Shown: piece after piece, positions 26,601-33,672 of the stretch
Position numbering within the stretch: position 1 is the stretch's first letter
How the letters are laid out: each line of letters begins with the position of its first letter
Source: JBBDIK01 sp964640385
Lineage (GTDB): Bacteria > Actinomycetota > UBA4738 > JBBDHU01
Length of the DNA stretch: 46,097 bases
Assembly (NCBI GenBank): GCA_964640385.1
Contig: CAZXFL010000015.1
Coordinates: 1-46,097, forward strand
Reading direction: 5' to 3'
Position numbers and translations under genes: made by a program
Notes under the pieces: generated by a model
The model's input: the letters and a program-made list of their open reading frames with translations, nothing else
Database searches by the model: none
Told to the model about the DNA's origin: nothing

Positions 26601-26852
26601 CTCGGCGCGTGCCACCGCCTCTTGCGTGGCCCGCTCCTTGGCGCCGCCGCTCTGGAAGTAGGAGGCTACCGCCCCGGCGATGAGCACGAGCACGAGGAAC
26701 GTCCAGGCGAGCCGCTTCGTGCGCGCGGGCCCCTGGTAGAAGGCGCTCAGGCTCGCGATGCGTCTCTCCTTCCTCGTGGTCTCGTGGGGTCGGGCAGGCA
26801 GGCAAGTGTATGTCGCTGCCTGCGTGGGCGCCACTCTTCGTCTCTGAGCCAT
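23694..26852 (-). CDS. Giant membrane-anchored coiled-coil protein with sensor-like extracytoplasmic domain
   Basis: A 1052-residue protein not matched to a named family. Residues 1-45 are basic and cytoplasmic; TM1 is about 47-65. An extracytoplasmic domain of about 150 residues follows, with a Cache/PAS-like core (LGLTVWNQAGTVVYSSTPS, then IGTTFAAEKGF). TM2 is about 217-239. From about residue 258 to the end, nearly 800 residues are uninterrupted Glu/Ala/Arg/Lys/Gln heptads (units like EERARQAEEEARQAE), predicting a cytoplasmic coiled coil or single helix up to about 120 nm long. The ends of the coil share a repeated motif (see repeats). No enzymatic domain is seen. The ATG at 26852 has no clear Shine-Dalgarno sequence, while AGGAAGGAGAG lies inside the reading frame near codon 28. 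It diverges from nurA with a 70-base gap. A cytoskeletal or polar scaffold role is possible; nothing proves it. Confidence 0.7.
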   Translation of the reverse strand: MAQRRRVAPTQAATYTCLPARPHETTRKERRIASLSAFYQGPARTKRLAWTFLVLVLIAGAVASYFQSGGAKERATQEAVARAEEIANGPLARALTTADIADPVISDRAKEITSAIKGRIKDDVLGLTVWNQAGTVVYSSTPSLIGTTFAAEKGFIEPVFSGTPKTRTAFPLNPKEDDPKQLQIFVPFRFKVGGSPVAVAELDQDPGSVDGASKPFFLAMIVLIVLALAVAFGGLPIVMKEPPPKTIQFFSEGEPEQRKIDLKAKEEAEERAQVAEEDARHAEVRLRRAQEGLLQVELRAVEAEEERHALDERARKAEETARQAEIERQQAEDEARNVEERVRQAREQAEREAAEARAQAEMLAMQAQDKAEEAERKRHETEERMKQAEGEAQRAQDAIRQAEDIARKAEERMKAAEAARAAGELPDRRAADQTARAEEEMQKAQELIAQAQEQAKQAEQERKATEERAKHAEDVAKQLEERAAQLEQEKEEASEASEEAKREAQTLLQRAHDMAERAERERAEIEERARQAEEEAKTAAEHIAQAEAVAQEAQERMRRAEELGTTAGSQGRRAEDQLQEAQEEMRRAQEMVAAAQEQARKAEEERRATEDRAKQAEEEARQAEDRAKQAVADTKRQIEEEAKAAEAEMKIAQEKIRAAEGQAEKAEEEARKAQEERKQIEARAREAEQESRQVREEMKQAQEEQEKKATELAAQLEEQLKTSLSAQAAAQEQIDAFQAEQDAQSERAKRAEDEARKAREALEAAQNEREGASAEAARDAEERIRQAQEAMQRAEEEARKAQEQREAIEERAREAEEEARQAKEQMATTKDEQQRAAQESIRQAEEQVRLAQEQAQVAETQRVALEDRAAAAEDQARAAEEKLVEAEEERQRQAKEQMILAQQQVHEAEERARVTAGQMRAMQEQVANAAQSSAPLPEAGARVQQMEEQLRAAQEQVQAAEQRRLTTEDRAREAEQQAQMTREQIMAAEEQRIREAEERARQAEEQVRLAQEQAEEAEARLRRAQEGMLQVELRAMRAEEELRLARQELGQE
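23730..23804 (-). repeat. C-terminal copy of the coil end-motif
   Basis: Encodes residues 1017-1041 of the giant coiled-coil protein, containing RLRRAQEG then LQVELRA and AEEE. It is nearly identical to residues 282-306 at the opposite end of the coil. The motif is richer in Leu/Val and Gly than the rest of the coil, so it is not explained by low complexity alone. Confidence 0.75.
25935..26009 (-). repeat. N-terminal copy of the coil end-motif
   Basis: Encodes residues 282-306, just after the coil begins, with RLRRAQEG, LQVELRA and AEEE in the same order and spacing as the C-terminal copy (21 of 25 residues identical by eye). The two copies bracket about 710 residues of heptad repeat. Confidence 0.75.
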
Positions 26853-26910
26853 CGGCAGGTCCGACCGTTGACTTCGGCCTTCCGGTCCCGCGGGTGTCGG
26901 AACCCCGGGC

Positions 26911-26916
26911 TATCCT
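26911..26916 (+). promoter_or_regulatory. Leaderless -10 element (TATCCT) for the nurA operon
   Basis: TATCCT ends exactly 6 bases before the nurA ATG, the same spacing as upstream of npdG, rmlC and others, and would produce a leaderless operon mRNA. No good -35 is found at 16-19 bases upstream; TTGACT at 26868 is too distant (37 bases). Confidence 0.45.
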
Positions 26917-26922
26917 GCCCCC

Positions 26923-28011
26923 ATGCGTGTGGGGGAGCCTGGGGCCGCGTCGCCGGTCGCCGCCGAGGACCTGATCGGCGCCGACCGAGTGAGGAGCGGG
27001 CAGCTGGACGAGGCCGCCTCCTTCGTCACCGGCCTGTTGGACGATCCCGGCGGTGACATCCGGGTCGTGGGCGGCCAGCTCGAACTCGGTGATGACCTGG
27101 TGGTCCCCGGGCATCCCGACGGTTTCGAGCTGACCCCGATCGAGGCCACCGACCCCGGGACCGTCTGGGCCATCGACGGGGGTTCGTGTCTCGTCGCGGA
27201 CGCGCGGTCCTTCCAGGTCGCCGCCTATCGTGCGGCGCGGGTTCGGTTCGCCGCCGGCGCTACGGTGCTGGTCGACGCTCCCGCACTCGAGTTGGTCGCG
27301 GCGTCCCGTGAACGCATGCCGGAGATCGCGAGACGCGAGTTGACTGATCTCTGCGGCGAGGAACCCGAACGGCTTCCCGACATCCCGCGGCCGGTCGATG
27401 CGATGCGCGAGTGGGCGGAGTGGCGCGAGACGCTCCAGACCGTTCGCGAGGCCGAGGCCGGGGACTTGGTGCTGGTCGATGGCTCCTTGCACGGCGGTCC
27501 GCTTGTCCCGCCGCCGGTCGTCCGGCGCGTGCACCGCGAAGCCAACGAACGCGGTGTCTCGCTCGCGGGAGTGGTCAAGGCCTCCACGCTTTACTGGGGG
27601 CGGAACGCGCCCCTCGTGACCCTGCTGAAGCGGCGCGGCGATCGCGAGGTCGGGCTGCAGTGCTGGGCCGCCCGCATCTCGACGGATCCGGTATTCGGGC
27701 GGCTCTACGTCGGTGACATCTTCGTAGCGCACCTGGCCCCGACCGCGCCGCACGCGTTCCGGGTGGATCTGGCCGAGGGCCCGGAGCCGCCCGAGGTGAT
27801 CCTCGGACGGCTGGCCGGACTGTCGCGTGACCCGGCGTTCGTGGGCTATCCGTACCCGCTCGCGCGCGCGCATCAGGCGGCGCGCGTGACCGGGTTCGCG
27901 GTGGTTGATGTGCGACGGGCGTTCCGCGATTCGCTGTCTCGGCACGGGATGTCCGAGGACGACGTTGAGCTGCTCTTCCAGGATTTCCACGAGGTGCTCA
28001 ATCGGAGCTGA
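26923..28011 (+). CDS. nurA: NurA-type 5'-3' nuclease
   Basis: A 362-residue NurA-domain nuclease, which in archaea pairs with the HerA motor to resect 5' strands at double-strand breaks. The RNase-H-like core shows the two acidic motifs: D85 in VWAIDGGSC and D186 in LVLVDGSLHGG. GVVKASTLY near 216-224 and the family C-terminal segment GYPYPLARAHQAARVTGFAVVDV follow. The helical ending DDVELLFQDFHEVLN also fits. It is the first gene of four, followed by herA after 20 bases. Expression is probably leaderless. Apart from divergence expected of a bacterial member, the key residues look intact. Confidence 0.87.
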   Translation: MRVGEPGAASPVAAEDLIGADRVRSGQLDEAASFVTGLLDDPGGDIRVVGGQLELGDDLVVPGHPDGFELTPIEATDPGTVWAIDGGSCLVADARSFQVAAYRAARVRFAAGATVLVDAPALELVAASRERMPEIARRELTDLCGEEPERLPDIPRPVDAMREWAEWRETLQTVREAEAGDLVLVDGSLHGGPLVPPPVVRRVHREANERGVSLAGVVKASTLYWGRNAPLVTLLKRRGDREVGLQCWAARISTDPVFGRLYVGDIFVAHLAPTAPHAFRVDLAEGPEPPEVILGRLAGLSRDPAFVGYPYPLARAHQAARVTGFAVVDVRRAFRDSLSRHGMSEDDVELLFQDFHEVLNRS

Positions 28012-28031
28012 TCCGCGAGGCGGGGGATGAC

Positions 28032-29603
28032 ATGAGCGAACACGACTACAAGGGAAGGATCTTCGGCAAGAGCGTTCTGGAGGCGACGTTCCGGTCGTTC
28101 TACGGGACGGATCTGTTCCTCGGCGAGCTCCTGGCGGCCGAGGATCCTGAACGCGTGCGCCGGTTCCTGTTCCGGGTCATCGACGTGACCTACGGCTCGG
28201 ACTCGTCGGACCCGGGATGGGCCGAGCGGACGGCGGGGGCCTTCATGTCCGGCGACGTCGCCGCGACGCCGTACCAGCTGCACGATCCGGAGCAGCGGCT
28301 CTACAAGATCGCACGGTGCGCGCCGTTGGGCTACATCGACGCCGCCGGCGAGTTCCGCAAGCCGAAGTCCCTGCCGGCGCAGTTCGCGCGGGTGACCGCG
28401 CCGACCGCCGACGACTTCGCCTTCCTCCGTGAGCGGATGGGCGACATCCGGATCGGGAACCTGCGGTCGGGCGAGGACACGATCGACCTTGAGGTCGGGG
28501 TCAAGGGCGAGACGCTGACCTCGCATGTCGGTGTCTTCGCGACGACCGGGATGGGCAAGTCGAACCTGATGAAGGTGATGGCCGGCCAGATCCTCGCCTC
28601 GCAGGGGCGCTACGCCTGCTTGCTGTTCGATCCGCACGGCGAGTATCTGGAGGGCGGCGGAGGGACGCGGCGGGGGCTTCGTGACCATCCGTGGGCCGCC
28701 GAACGGCTGAAGGTGTACGCGACCCGGGCATCGGGCGCGGGCGCAACGGCACTGCGGCTTTCGCTCGCGGAGCTGACGCTGGGTGACCTGCAGACCGCGT
28801 ACGAGTGGAGCCATGCGCAGGAGGACGCGATCTGGCGGCTGGTCCGCTTCTTCGGCGACGAGTGGATCGTGAAGGCGGGCGAGGAACAGGACGCACAGTC
28901 GCTGGCGGAGGATCTCGGCGTGGCGACGTCGACCGTGCAGGTGATCCAGCGCCGGGCGCAGCGGATCCTGGCGATGCCGTGCATCAGCCGCGACCCGTCC
29001 CAGCCGTCACTGTCCGAGCGGATCGTCGACGAGTTGATGAACGGCTACTCGGTCCTGGTCGACACGTCGGGGCTCTCCTCGATGGAGGAGATCCTGGTCG
29101 CGTCGGTGATCACGCGTCGGGTGCTCGAGACCTACGCCGGCTTCTACCTCGACGACCGCGAGCGGTTCGCGCAACTGCCTCCGACGCTGGTCGCGCTCGA
29201 GGAGGCGCAGCGGGTGCTCTCCAAGGTGAAGCGTTCGGACGAGAACGTGTTCCCGCGGGTCGCACGTGAGGGCCGTAAGTTCAAGGTCGGGCTGTGCGCG
29301 GTCTCGCAGCAGCCGAAGCTGATCGACGATGAGCTGCTCTCGCAGTTCAACACGTTCTTCATCCTGGGACTCGCAGACGAGAAAGACCGGAACATACTGC
29401 GCGGATCCTCCAAGCAGGACATCTCGGACCTCGGGCCGGAGATCCAGACGCTGATGCCCGGCGAGGCGATCGTGACGAACCTGGAGGCGCCGTTCGCCCT
29501 TCCGGCGCACGTGTTCCTGTACGAGGACTACTTGAAGTCGGTGAAAGGCCCTGCACCGCTACCCGACCGCCCGGAGGACGCGGGCGCGGGGTTCGCCGAC
29601 TAG
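28032..29603 (+). CDS. herA: HerA-type hexameric DNA helicase/translocase
   Basis: A 523-residue FtsK/HerA-superfamily ATPase that would form a hexameric ring and drive DNA through NurA. The N-terminal 120 residues are a beta-rich region where HerA has its HAS-barrel. Walker A is VFATTGMGKSN (about 168-178), followed by LLFDPHGEYLEGG. The Walker-B/catalytic Glu region is LVALEEAQRVLSK. SQQPKLIDDELLSQFNTFFILGL and the C-terminal brace EAIVTNLEAPFALPAHVFLYEDY are typical of HerA. The stop shares one base with the GTG of mre11 (TAGTG). GAGGCGGGGG precedes the ATG. Not SIR2- or DUF4297-linked, so it is unlike the HerA defence systems. Confidence 0.92.
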   Translation: MSEHDYKGRIFGKSVLEATFRSFYGTDLFLGELLAAEDPERVRRFLFRVIDVTYGSDSSDPGWAERTAGAFMSGDVAATPYQLHDPEQRLYKIARCAPLGYIDAAGEFRKPKSLPAQFARVTAPTADDFAFLRERMGDIRIGNLRSGEDTIDLEVGVKGETLTSHVGVFATTGMGKSNLMKVMAGQILASQGRYACLLFDPHGEYLEGGGGTRRGLRDHPWAAERLKVYATRASGAGATALRLSLAELTLGDLQTAYEWSHAQEDAIWRLVRFFGDEWIVKAGEEQDAQSLAEDLGVATSTVQVIQRRAQRILAMPCISRDPSQPSLSERIVDELMNGYSVLVDTSGLSSMEEILVASVITRRVLETYAGFYLDDRERFAQLPPTLVALEEAQRVLSKVKRSDENVFPRVAREGRKFKVGLCAVSQQPKLIDDELLSQFNTFFILGLADEKDRNILRGSSKQDISDLGPEIQTLMPGEAIVTNLEAPFALPAHVFLYEDYLKSVKGPAPLPDRPEDAGAGFAD

Positions 29604-30739
29604 TGGCGCGGCTGGTCGCGTTCGGCGACGCGCACCTGGGCCGCTCGCACCTCGCGCACCTACGTGACGATCAGGGTCGCAACCTCCGGGAAGAGGACTT
29701 CCTCCGGTCGTTCGCCTGGGCCGTCCGAACGACGATCGAGCTGGAGCCCGACGGGTTCCTGTTGCTCGGGGATATGTTCGATCACGCCCGGCCCACCTAC
29801 CGCACCTTCTCGAAGGTGCTCGTCGGGCTGAAGGAGTTGAACGCGGCGGGACTGGAAGGCGTCGCGATCTCGGGCAACCACGACACACCGCGGGTGCGGG
29901 GGACCGGCTCGCCGTACGCGGCGCTCGAGGAGATCTTCCCGAACGTGGCGTTCGCATGGAACCTGCAGGCGCGGTCGGTCGACCTCGCAGGCGCGAGGAT
30001 CCACGCGGTGCCCCAGACGCTGACGGTCGCCGACTTCCGGGAGCAGTTACAGCGGGCAGGCGATGAGATCCGGACCGATGCGGTCAACGTGCTGCTCGCG
30101 CACGTCGCCCTCACTTCCCTACCGTCCCGCGAGTGGCGCGACATCAACGAACTGGAATTGGAGGAGGGGGCGTTCGACAAGCGTTTCGATCAGGTCCTGC
30201 TCGGCCACTACCATGTCTTCCAGAATGTTTCGAAGCGAACGTGGTACGGGGGATCGACCGATTCCTTCACGTTCGCCGACGTGCCGTCGGGGTCGGGCCC
30301 GAAGGGGCTGGTGCTCCTGGACACCGACGCCGGAACGGTCGAGCACGTCCCGAACCCGGGCGAGCGGCCCTTGGTCACGTTCGGCGTGGCGACGGCCGGA
30401 CTCGGTGCCGGCGAGATCGTGTCTGCCGTCGCCCAGATCACGACGGAGGTGCCCGACGGCGCCGTCGTCCGGGTGTTCCTGAACGAGGTCGACCCCGCTG
30501 CATTCCGGCAGATCCCGAAGGAGGAGTTCGCCGAGGTCGTGCCGGGAGCCGTTCACGTGCAGGCCGAGGCCGATTTCGGGCCGGAGGCATTCGCCGTGCA
30601 AGGGGGACCCGAGATCGGCTCGCTCGAAGCCGAATGGGCCACCTACGTCGAGACGCAGGACCTCACGGGTTTGGACCGCGACCGGGTCGTCGAAGCGGGG
30701 CGCCGGCTCCTCGAGGATGCGCGCGGGGACACCGTATGA
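29603..30739 (+). CDS. mre11: Mre11/SbcD-type DNA double-strand-break nuclease
   Basis: A 378-residue metallophosphoesterase. All five catalytic motifs are visible: DxH (D9, H11 in FGDAHLG), GDxxD (LLGDMFDHA, D57), GNHD (ISGNHDTPR, 91-94), an isolated His in LLAHVALTS and GHxH in LLGHYHVFQN. A C-terminal capping and Rad50-binding region follows. It has Mn-dependent nuclease activity in complex with Rad50, opening and trimming DNA ends. The GTG start overlaps the herA stop by one base, and its own stop overlaps the rad50 ATG (ATGA), so all three proteins are produced by coupled translation. Confidence 0.92.
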   Translation: MARLVAFGDAHLGRSHLAHLRDDQGRNLREEDFLRSFAWAVRTTIELEPDGFLLLGDMFDHARPTYRTFSKVLVGLKELNAAGLEGVAISGNHDTPRVRGTGSPYAALEEIFPNVAFAWNLQARSVDLAGARIHAVPQTLTVADFREQLQRAGDEIRTDAVNVLLAHVALTSLPSREWRDINELELEEGAFDKRFDQVLLGHYHVFQNVSKRTWYGGSTDSFTFADVPSGSGPKGLVLLDTDAGTVEHVPNPGERPLVTFGVATAGLGAGEIVSAVAQITTEVPDGAVVRVFLNEVDPAAFRQIPKEEFAEVVPGAVHVQAEADFGPEAFAVQGGPEIGSLEAEWATYVETQDLTGLDRDRVVEAGRRLLEDARGDTV

Positions 30740-33012
30740 ACATCCGCGAACTCTCGCTCCGCAACTACCGGGTCTTCGAAGAGGTCGACCTTGAACTGCC
30801 GGCTCGTGTCATCGGCATCTTCGGTCCGAACGGGTCGGGCAAGTCGACGCTGATGGAGTCGATCATGTTCGCGCTCTACGGCAAAGCTCGGACGGCCAAG
30901 AACGAGATCCGGACGCAGGGGCTGTTGACCGACTGCGAGGTGCGCTTGGTGTTCGATCACGGCGGCAGTTCCTACGAGGTCCGGCGCTCGATCCGGGGGA
31001 AGAACCACGCGACCAACGCCGAGCTGTTCGTCGGGGAGCTGCAACTTGCCGCCGGGGTCACGGAGGTCGACGCGGAGATCCGCAAACTGCTGCGGATGGA
31101 TCAACAGGTCTTCCGTGCATCGGTGTTCGCGGAGCAGAAGCAGTTGGACGCGTTCTCGGACGTGACGTCCTCCAAGCGCAAGGAGATGGTGCTGCGGCTG
31201 CTCGGTATCCGCCCGGTCGACGACGCCCGTACGGCCGCCCGCAAGGGCGCGCGGGCCCAGAAGCAGAGCGCGGAACAGCTCACGACCGCGGTGGCGGATG
31301 TGCCGGCGATGGAGGCGGTGCTCGCGGACCAGACCTCCGCGCTCGAAGTTGCCGATGCGGCGGTGAAAGACTCGGCCGCGTCGCTGACGGCCGCTCGGGC
31401 TGCCGCTACCGCGGCGAGAGCCGAGTTCGAACGGATCGACGCCGTTCGCGAGCAGGCCGAGAAGCTGGTCGTGGAACTGAACGCCAAGACGCAGGAGCGC
31501 GACGGGCTCATGGTCCGCCGCGACGAACTTGCGTCGCGCATCGAGCAGCTGGCCGCCGACCTGGAGCAGGTGCCCGTCCTGGAGGGGGAACTGGCGTCCC
31601 TGTCGGACGCGGAAGAGCGGCTCCGGACCGCCGATCGGCTCGTGGAGGTCACGGCCCGGCTGGCCAAGCTCGAGGGGCGCTTGGCGCGCCTTCCGGATGC
31701 CGATGGGGAGGAGGCTGCGGTGGCGTTGAAGCAGGCGCAGGCCGCCGAGAGGGACGCGGGGAAGGCACTCGCGAAGGCCCAGGCTGCGGGCGACCGGGAG
31801 GCCGACGCGCTCGATGCGGCGCAGGAGCGGCTGGAACGGGCTGCGGAGGCGGATCCGACGCAGCCGTGTCCCACCTGCGGGCGTGAGCTGGGCGACGGGT
31901 TCGCCGGTTACGTGAAGCACTGCAAGCAAGAGATCGCTGCCGCGAAGAAGGCGTCGGCGGAGGCCACGAAGGCGTCGAGCGCCGCCGAGAAGCTGCACGC
32001 GAGGTGCGGGAAGGAATTGGAGCGTGCCGAGCGGGTCGCGGAGGCGGCCCGAACGGCCGGCGCGGAACGCGCCCAGGTCTTGGCGCAGCTCGAGGAGTTG
32101 CGTGCGTCTGCGGCCGAACTCGCGGAGCCGTTCGAAGGGAGCACGCCCGATCTCGAGATCTTGCGCGACCAGGTTCGGCTGGCGAAGGAGCTGGGGAAGC
32201 GGATCGCCGAGCTCGGCGTCGAGCAGCGGCGCCGGAAGGAAGCGCAAGGAGACCTCTCGGGTGTCGAGGAGCAGCTCGCGCGAACCACCACGCAGCTGGA
32301 GCAGCTCGTCGCTCGCTCGGAGGAGCTCTCGTTCGATGCCGAAGCCCACGCCGCGGCGGCGGCTGCGCTCAGGGATGCCGATGCAGCGGTGGCTCAGGCC
32401 GAGACGGCCGACCGAGCGGCCGCCGCTTCGCACGCCGAGGTCCGGTCGGTAGTCAGCCGGCTCCAGGGCGAGGTCACGCAGGCGAAGGAGACGGCGGCGC
32501 GTGTCGAGGCGCTCCGGGACGAGGCCCGGTACGGGGAACGCCTCAGCATCCTGCTCGACGGGTTCCGCGATCATCTGGTGGCCCGCGTGGGGCCGGAACT
32601 CTCGCGCGAGGCCGAGGCGCTCTTCCGGGAGCTGACCGCCCACGGCTACGACGACCTCAAGATCGACGAAGAGTCGCTGACGATCAAGATCGCGGACGGC
32701 GAGCAGTACTTCGACATCGACCGGTTCTCGGGCTCCGAGACGGACCTCGCGAATCTGGCCCTGCGCGTCGCGATCTCCTTGCACCTGTCACGGGTCTCCG
32801 GCGCCGACGTCGGGATGATGGTGCTCGATGAGGTGCTTGGCTCCCTGGACGCCGAACACAAGGATCTGATGGTGCAGGTGCTGGGTCGGCTCTCGGACCG
32901 GTTCCATCAGCTGTTCGTGATCACGCACTCGGAGCAGATCAAGGACCAGTTCCCGGCGTCGATCGAGGTCCGGTCGGTCGGGCGCCGGCGCAGTGCGGTG
33001 GCGTTGGCGTAG
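30736..33012 (+). CDS. rad50: Rad50/SbcC-type SMC-like ATPase with zinc hook
   Basis: ATP-driven partner of Mre11 in DNA-end recognition and tethering, 758 residues. Walker A is GPNGSGKST (30-38). The Q-loop region is FAEQKQLDAF. Two coiled-coil arms flank the zinc hook CPTC (C378, C381). The ABC signature is FSGSETDLANL (S665-E668), and Walker B is VLDEVLGSLD (D698, E699), followed by the switch His in ITHSEQ. It is shorter than many archaeal Rad50 proteins because each arm is only about 200 residues. The ATG lies within the mre11 stop overlap. Upstream in-frame extension is mre11 shadow. It converges on the half-PAS gene. Confidence 0.93.
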   Translation: MNIRELSLRNYRVFEEVDLELPARVIGIFGPNGSGKSTLMESIMFALYGKARTAKNEIRTQGLLTDCEVRLVFDHGGSSYEVRRSIRGKNHATNAELFVGELQLAAGVTEVDAEIRKLLRMDQQVFRASVFAEQKQLDAFSDVTSSKRKEMVLRLLGIRPVDDARTAARKGARAQKQSAEQLTTAVADVPAMEAVLADQTSALEVADAAVKDSAASLTAARAAATAARAEFERIDAVREQAEKLVVELNAKTQERDGLMVRRDELASRIEQLAADLEQVPVLEGELASLSDAEERLRTADRLVEVTARLAKLEGRLARLPDADGEEAAVALKQAQAAERDAGKALAKAQAAGDREADALDAAQERLERAAEADPTQPCPTCGRELGDGFAGYVKHCKQEIAAAKKASAEATKASSAAEKLHARCGKELERAERVAEAARTAGAERAQVLAQLEELRASAAELAEPFEGSTPDLEILRDQVRLAKELGKRIAELGVEQRRRKEAQGDLSGVEEQLARTTTQLEQLVARSEELSFDAEAHAAAAAALRDADAAVAQAETADRAAAASHAEVRSVVSRLQGEVTQAKETAARVEALRDEARYGERLSILLDGFRDHLVARVGPELSREAEALFRELTAHGYDDLKIDEESLTIKIADGEQYFDIDRFSGSETDLANLALRVAISLHLSRVSGADVGMMVLDEVLGSLDAEHKDLMVQVLGRLSDRFHQLFVITHSEQIKDQFPASIEVRSVGRRRSAVALA

Positions 33013-33031
33013 CTTCCGGCCTTCCGCAGGC

Positions 33032-33433
33032 TCAGTTGGCCGACGCTTCGCCCTCCGGCGAGCAGCACGCGTGCTCGGCTCCGGCACCGACGACGGTCTC
33101 CGCCAGTCGGCGGCGTTCGTCGAGGTCGTGCGTCTCGATGAGCCGCTGGATGAGCCGCTCATGGCCTGCGGCCTGCTTGCGGAGTCTGGCGACTTCCCAG
33201 GCGATCCCCTCGCGCGCCTCTGAGCGGTCGGTGATGTCCCGGGCGGCGGCGAACAGATGGACGGTCGAGTCGACGCCGACCACGTGGGCCGAGAAGCTCG
33301 CCCGCCGGACGTCTCCGGTCTTCGTCCGGATCGGGACCTCGTGGACACTCACCGCTCCGCGGTGCAGCACCTTGCGCACCATGTGGGCGCGGTCGGCCGC
33401 GTCGGTGTAGAGGCTCAGGTCGGTATCGGTCAT
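33032..33433 (-). CDS. Half-PAS domain protein
   Basis: A 133-residue protein whose residues 5-75 match only the second half of a PAS fold: DLSLYTDAADRAHMVRKVLHRG, VPIRTKTGDVRRASFSAHVVG and FAAARDITDRSEAR, the usual PAS exit. The first PAS half (strands A-B and cofactor helix) is missing, and the upstream sequence does not encode it. A helical tail with VARLRKQAAGHERLIQRLIETHD follows, with no output domain. It could be a truncated remnant or a small dimerisation module. ATG at 33433; the longer frame to 33544 is Pro-rich noise. Confidence 0.6.
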   Translation of the reverse strand: MTDTDLSLYTDAADRAHMVRKVLHRGAVSVHEVPIRTKTGDVRRASFSAHVVGVDSTVHLFAAARDITDRSEAREGIAWEVARLRKQAAGHERLIQRLIETHDLDERRRLAETVVGAGAEHACCSPEGEASAN

Positions 33434-33630
33434 CGGATGCGTCTTCCCTCTCGTGGGCCCGGCGGGAGAAGGGCCTGTGGCTCGGTATGGATACGTTGCC
33501 GGTAGGCGCGAGGTTCGGGCCGGCGGGTGGGAGGTGCTCTCCATAGTGCCAGGCGAGTGCTAGGCGCGGCGGCCACGACCCCTCCGCGTTGCGGAATCTC
33601 CACAACTCGGGGAGGCGCGGGCAGAGCCGT

Positions 33631-33636
33631 TAGCAT
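33631..33636 (+). promoter_or_regulatory. Leaderless -10 element (TAGCAT) upstream of acnA
   Basis: TAGCAT ends exactly 6 bases before the ATG at 33643, which opens a 9-codon ORF rather than aconitase itself. It lies in the 235-base gap between the divergent half-PAS and acnA genes. No -35 is apparent at normal spacing. Confidence 0.4.
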
Positions 33637-33642
33637 CGGGGC

Positions 33643-33672
33643 ATGACGAACGCGTGGGGGCCTCCCGGATGA
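33643..33672 (+). CDS. Possible 9-aa leader peptide of acnA
   Basis: ATG at 33643 opens MTNAWGPPG, and its TGA overlaps the acnA ATG (ATGA at 33669-33672). It begins 6 bases after a TAGCAT -10-like box, so it would be translated as a leaderless start and could hand ribosomes to acnA. The Trp-Gly-Pro-Pro-Gly ending may slow ribosomes. There is no homology evidence; chance occurrence is possible. Confidence 0.35.
   Translation: MTNAWGPPG

Noticed and set aside
28032..29603. HerA as part of an anti-phage defence system
   Set aside because: Known HerA defence pairs carry SIR2 or DUF4297 partners. Here the partners are NurA, Mre11 and Rad50, and there are no phage, mobile or other defence genes nearby.
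30643..32784. 713-codon minus-strand frame opposite rad50
   Set aside because: Shadow frame with Arg/Leu-rich low-complexity translation, while rad50 on the plus strand has all family motifs.
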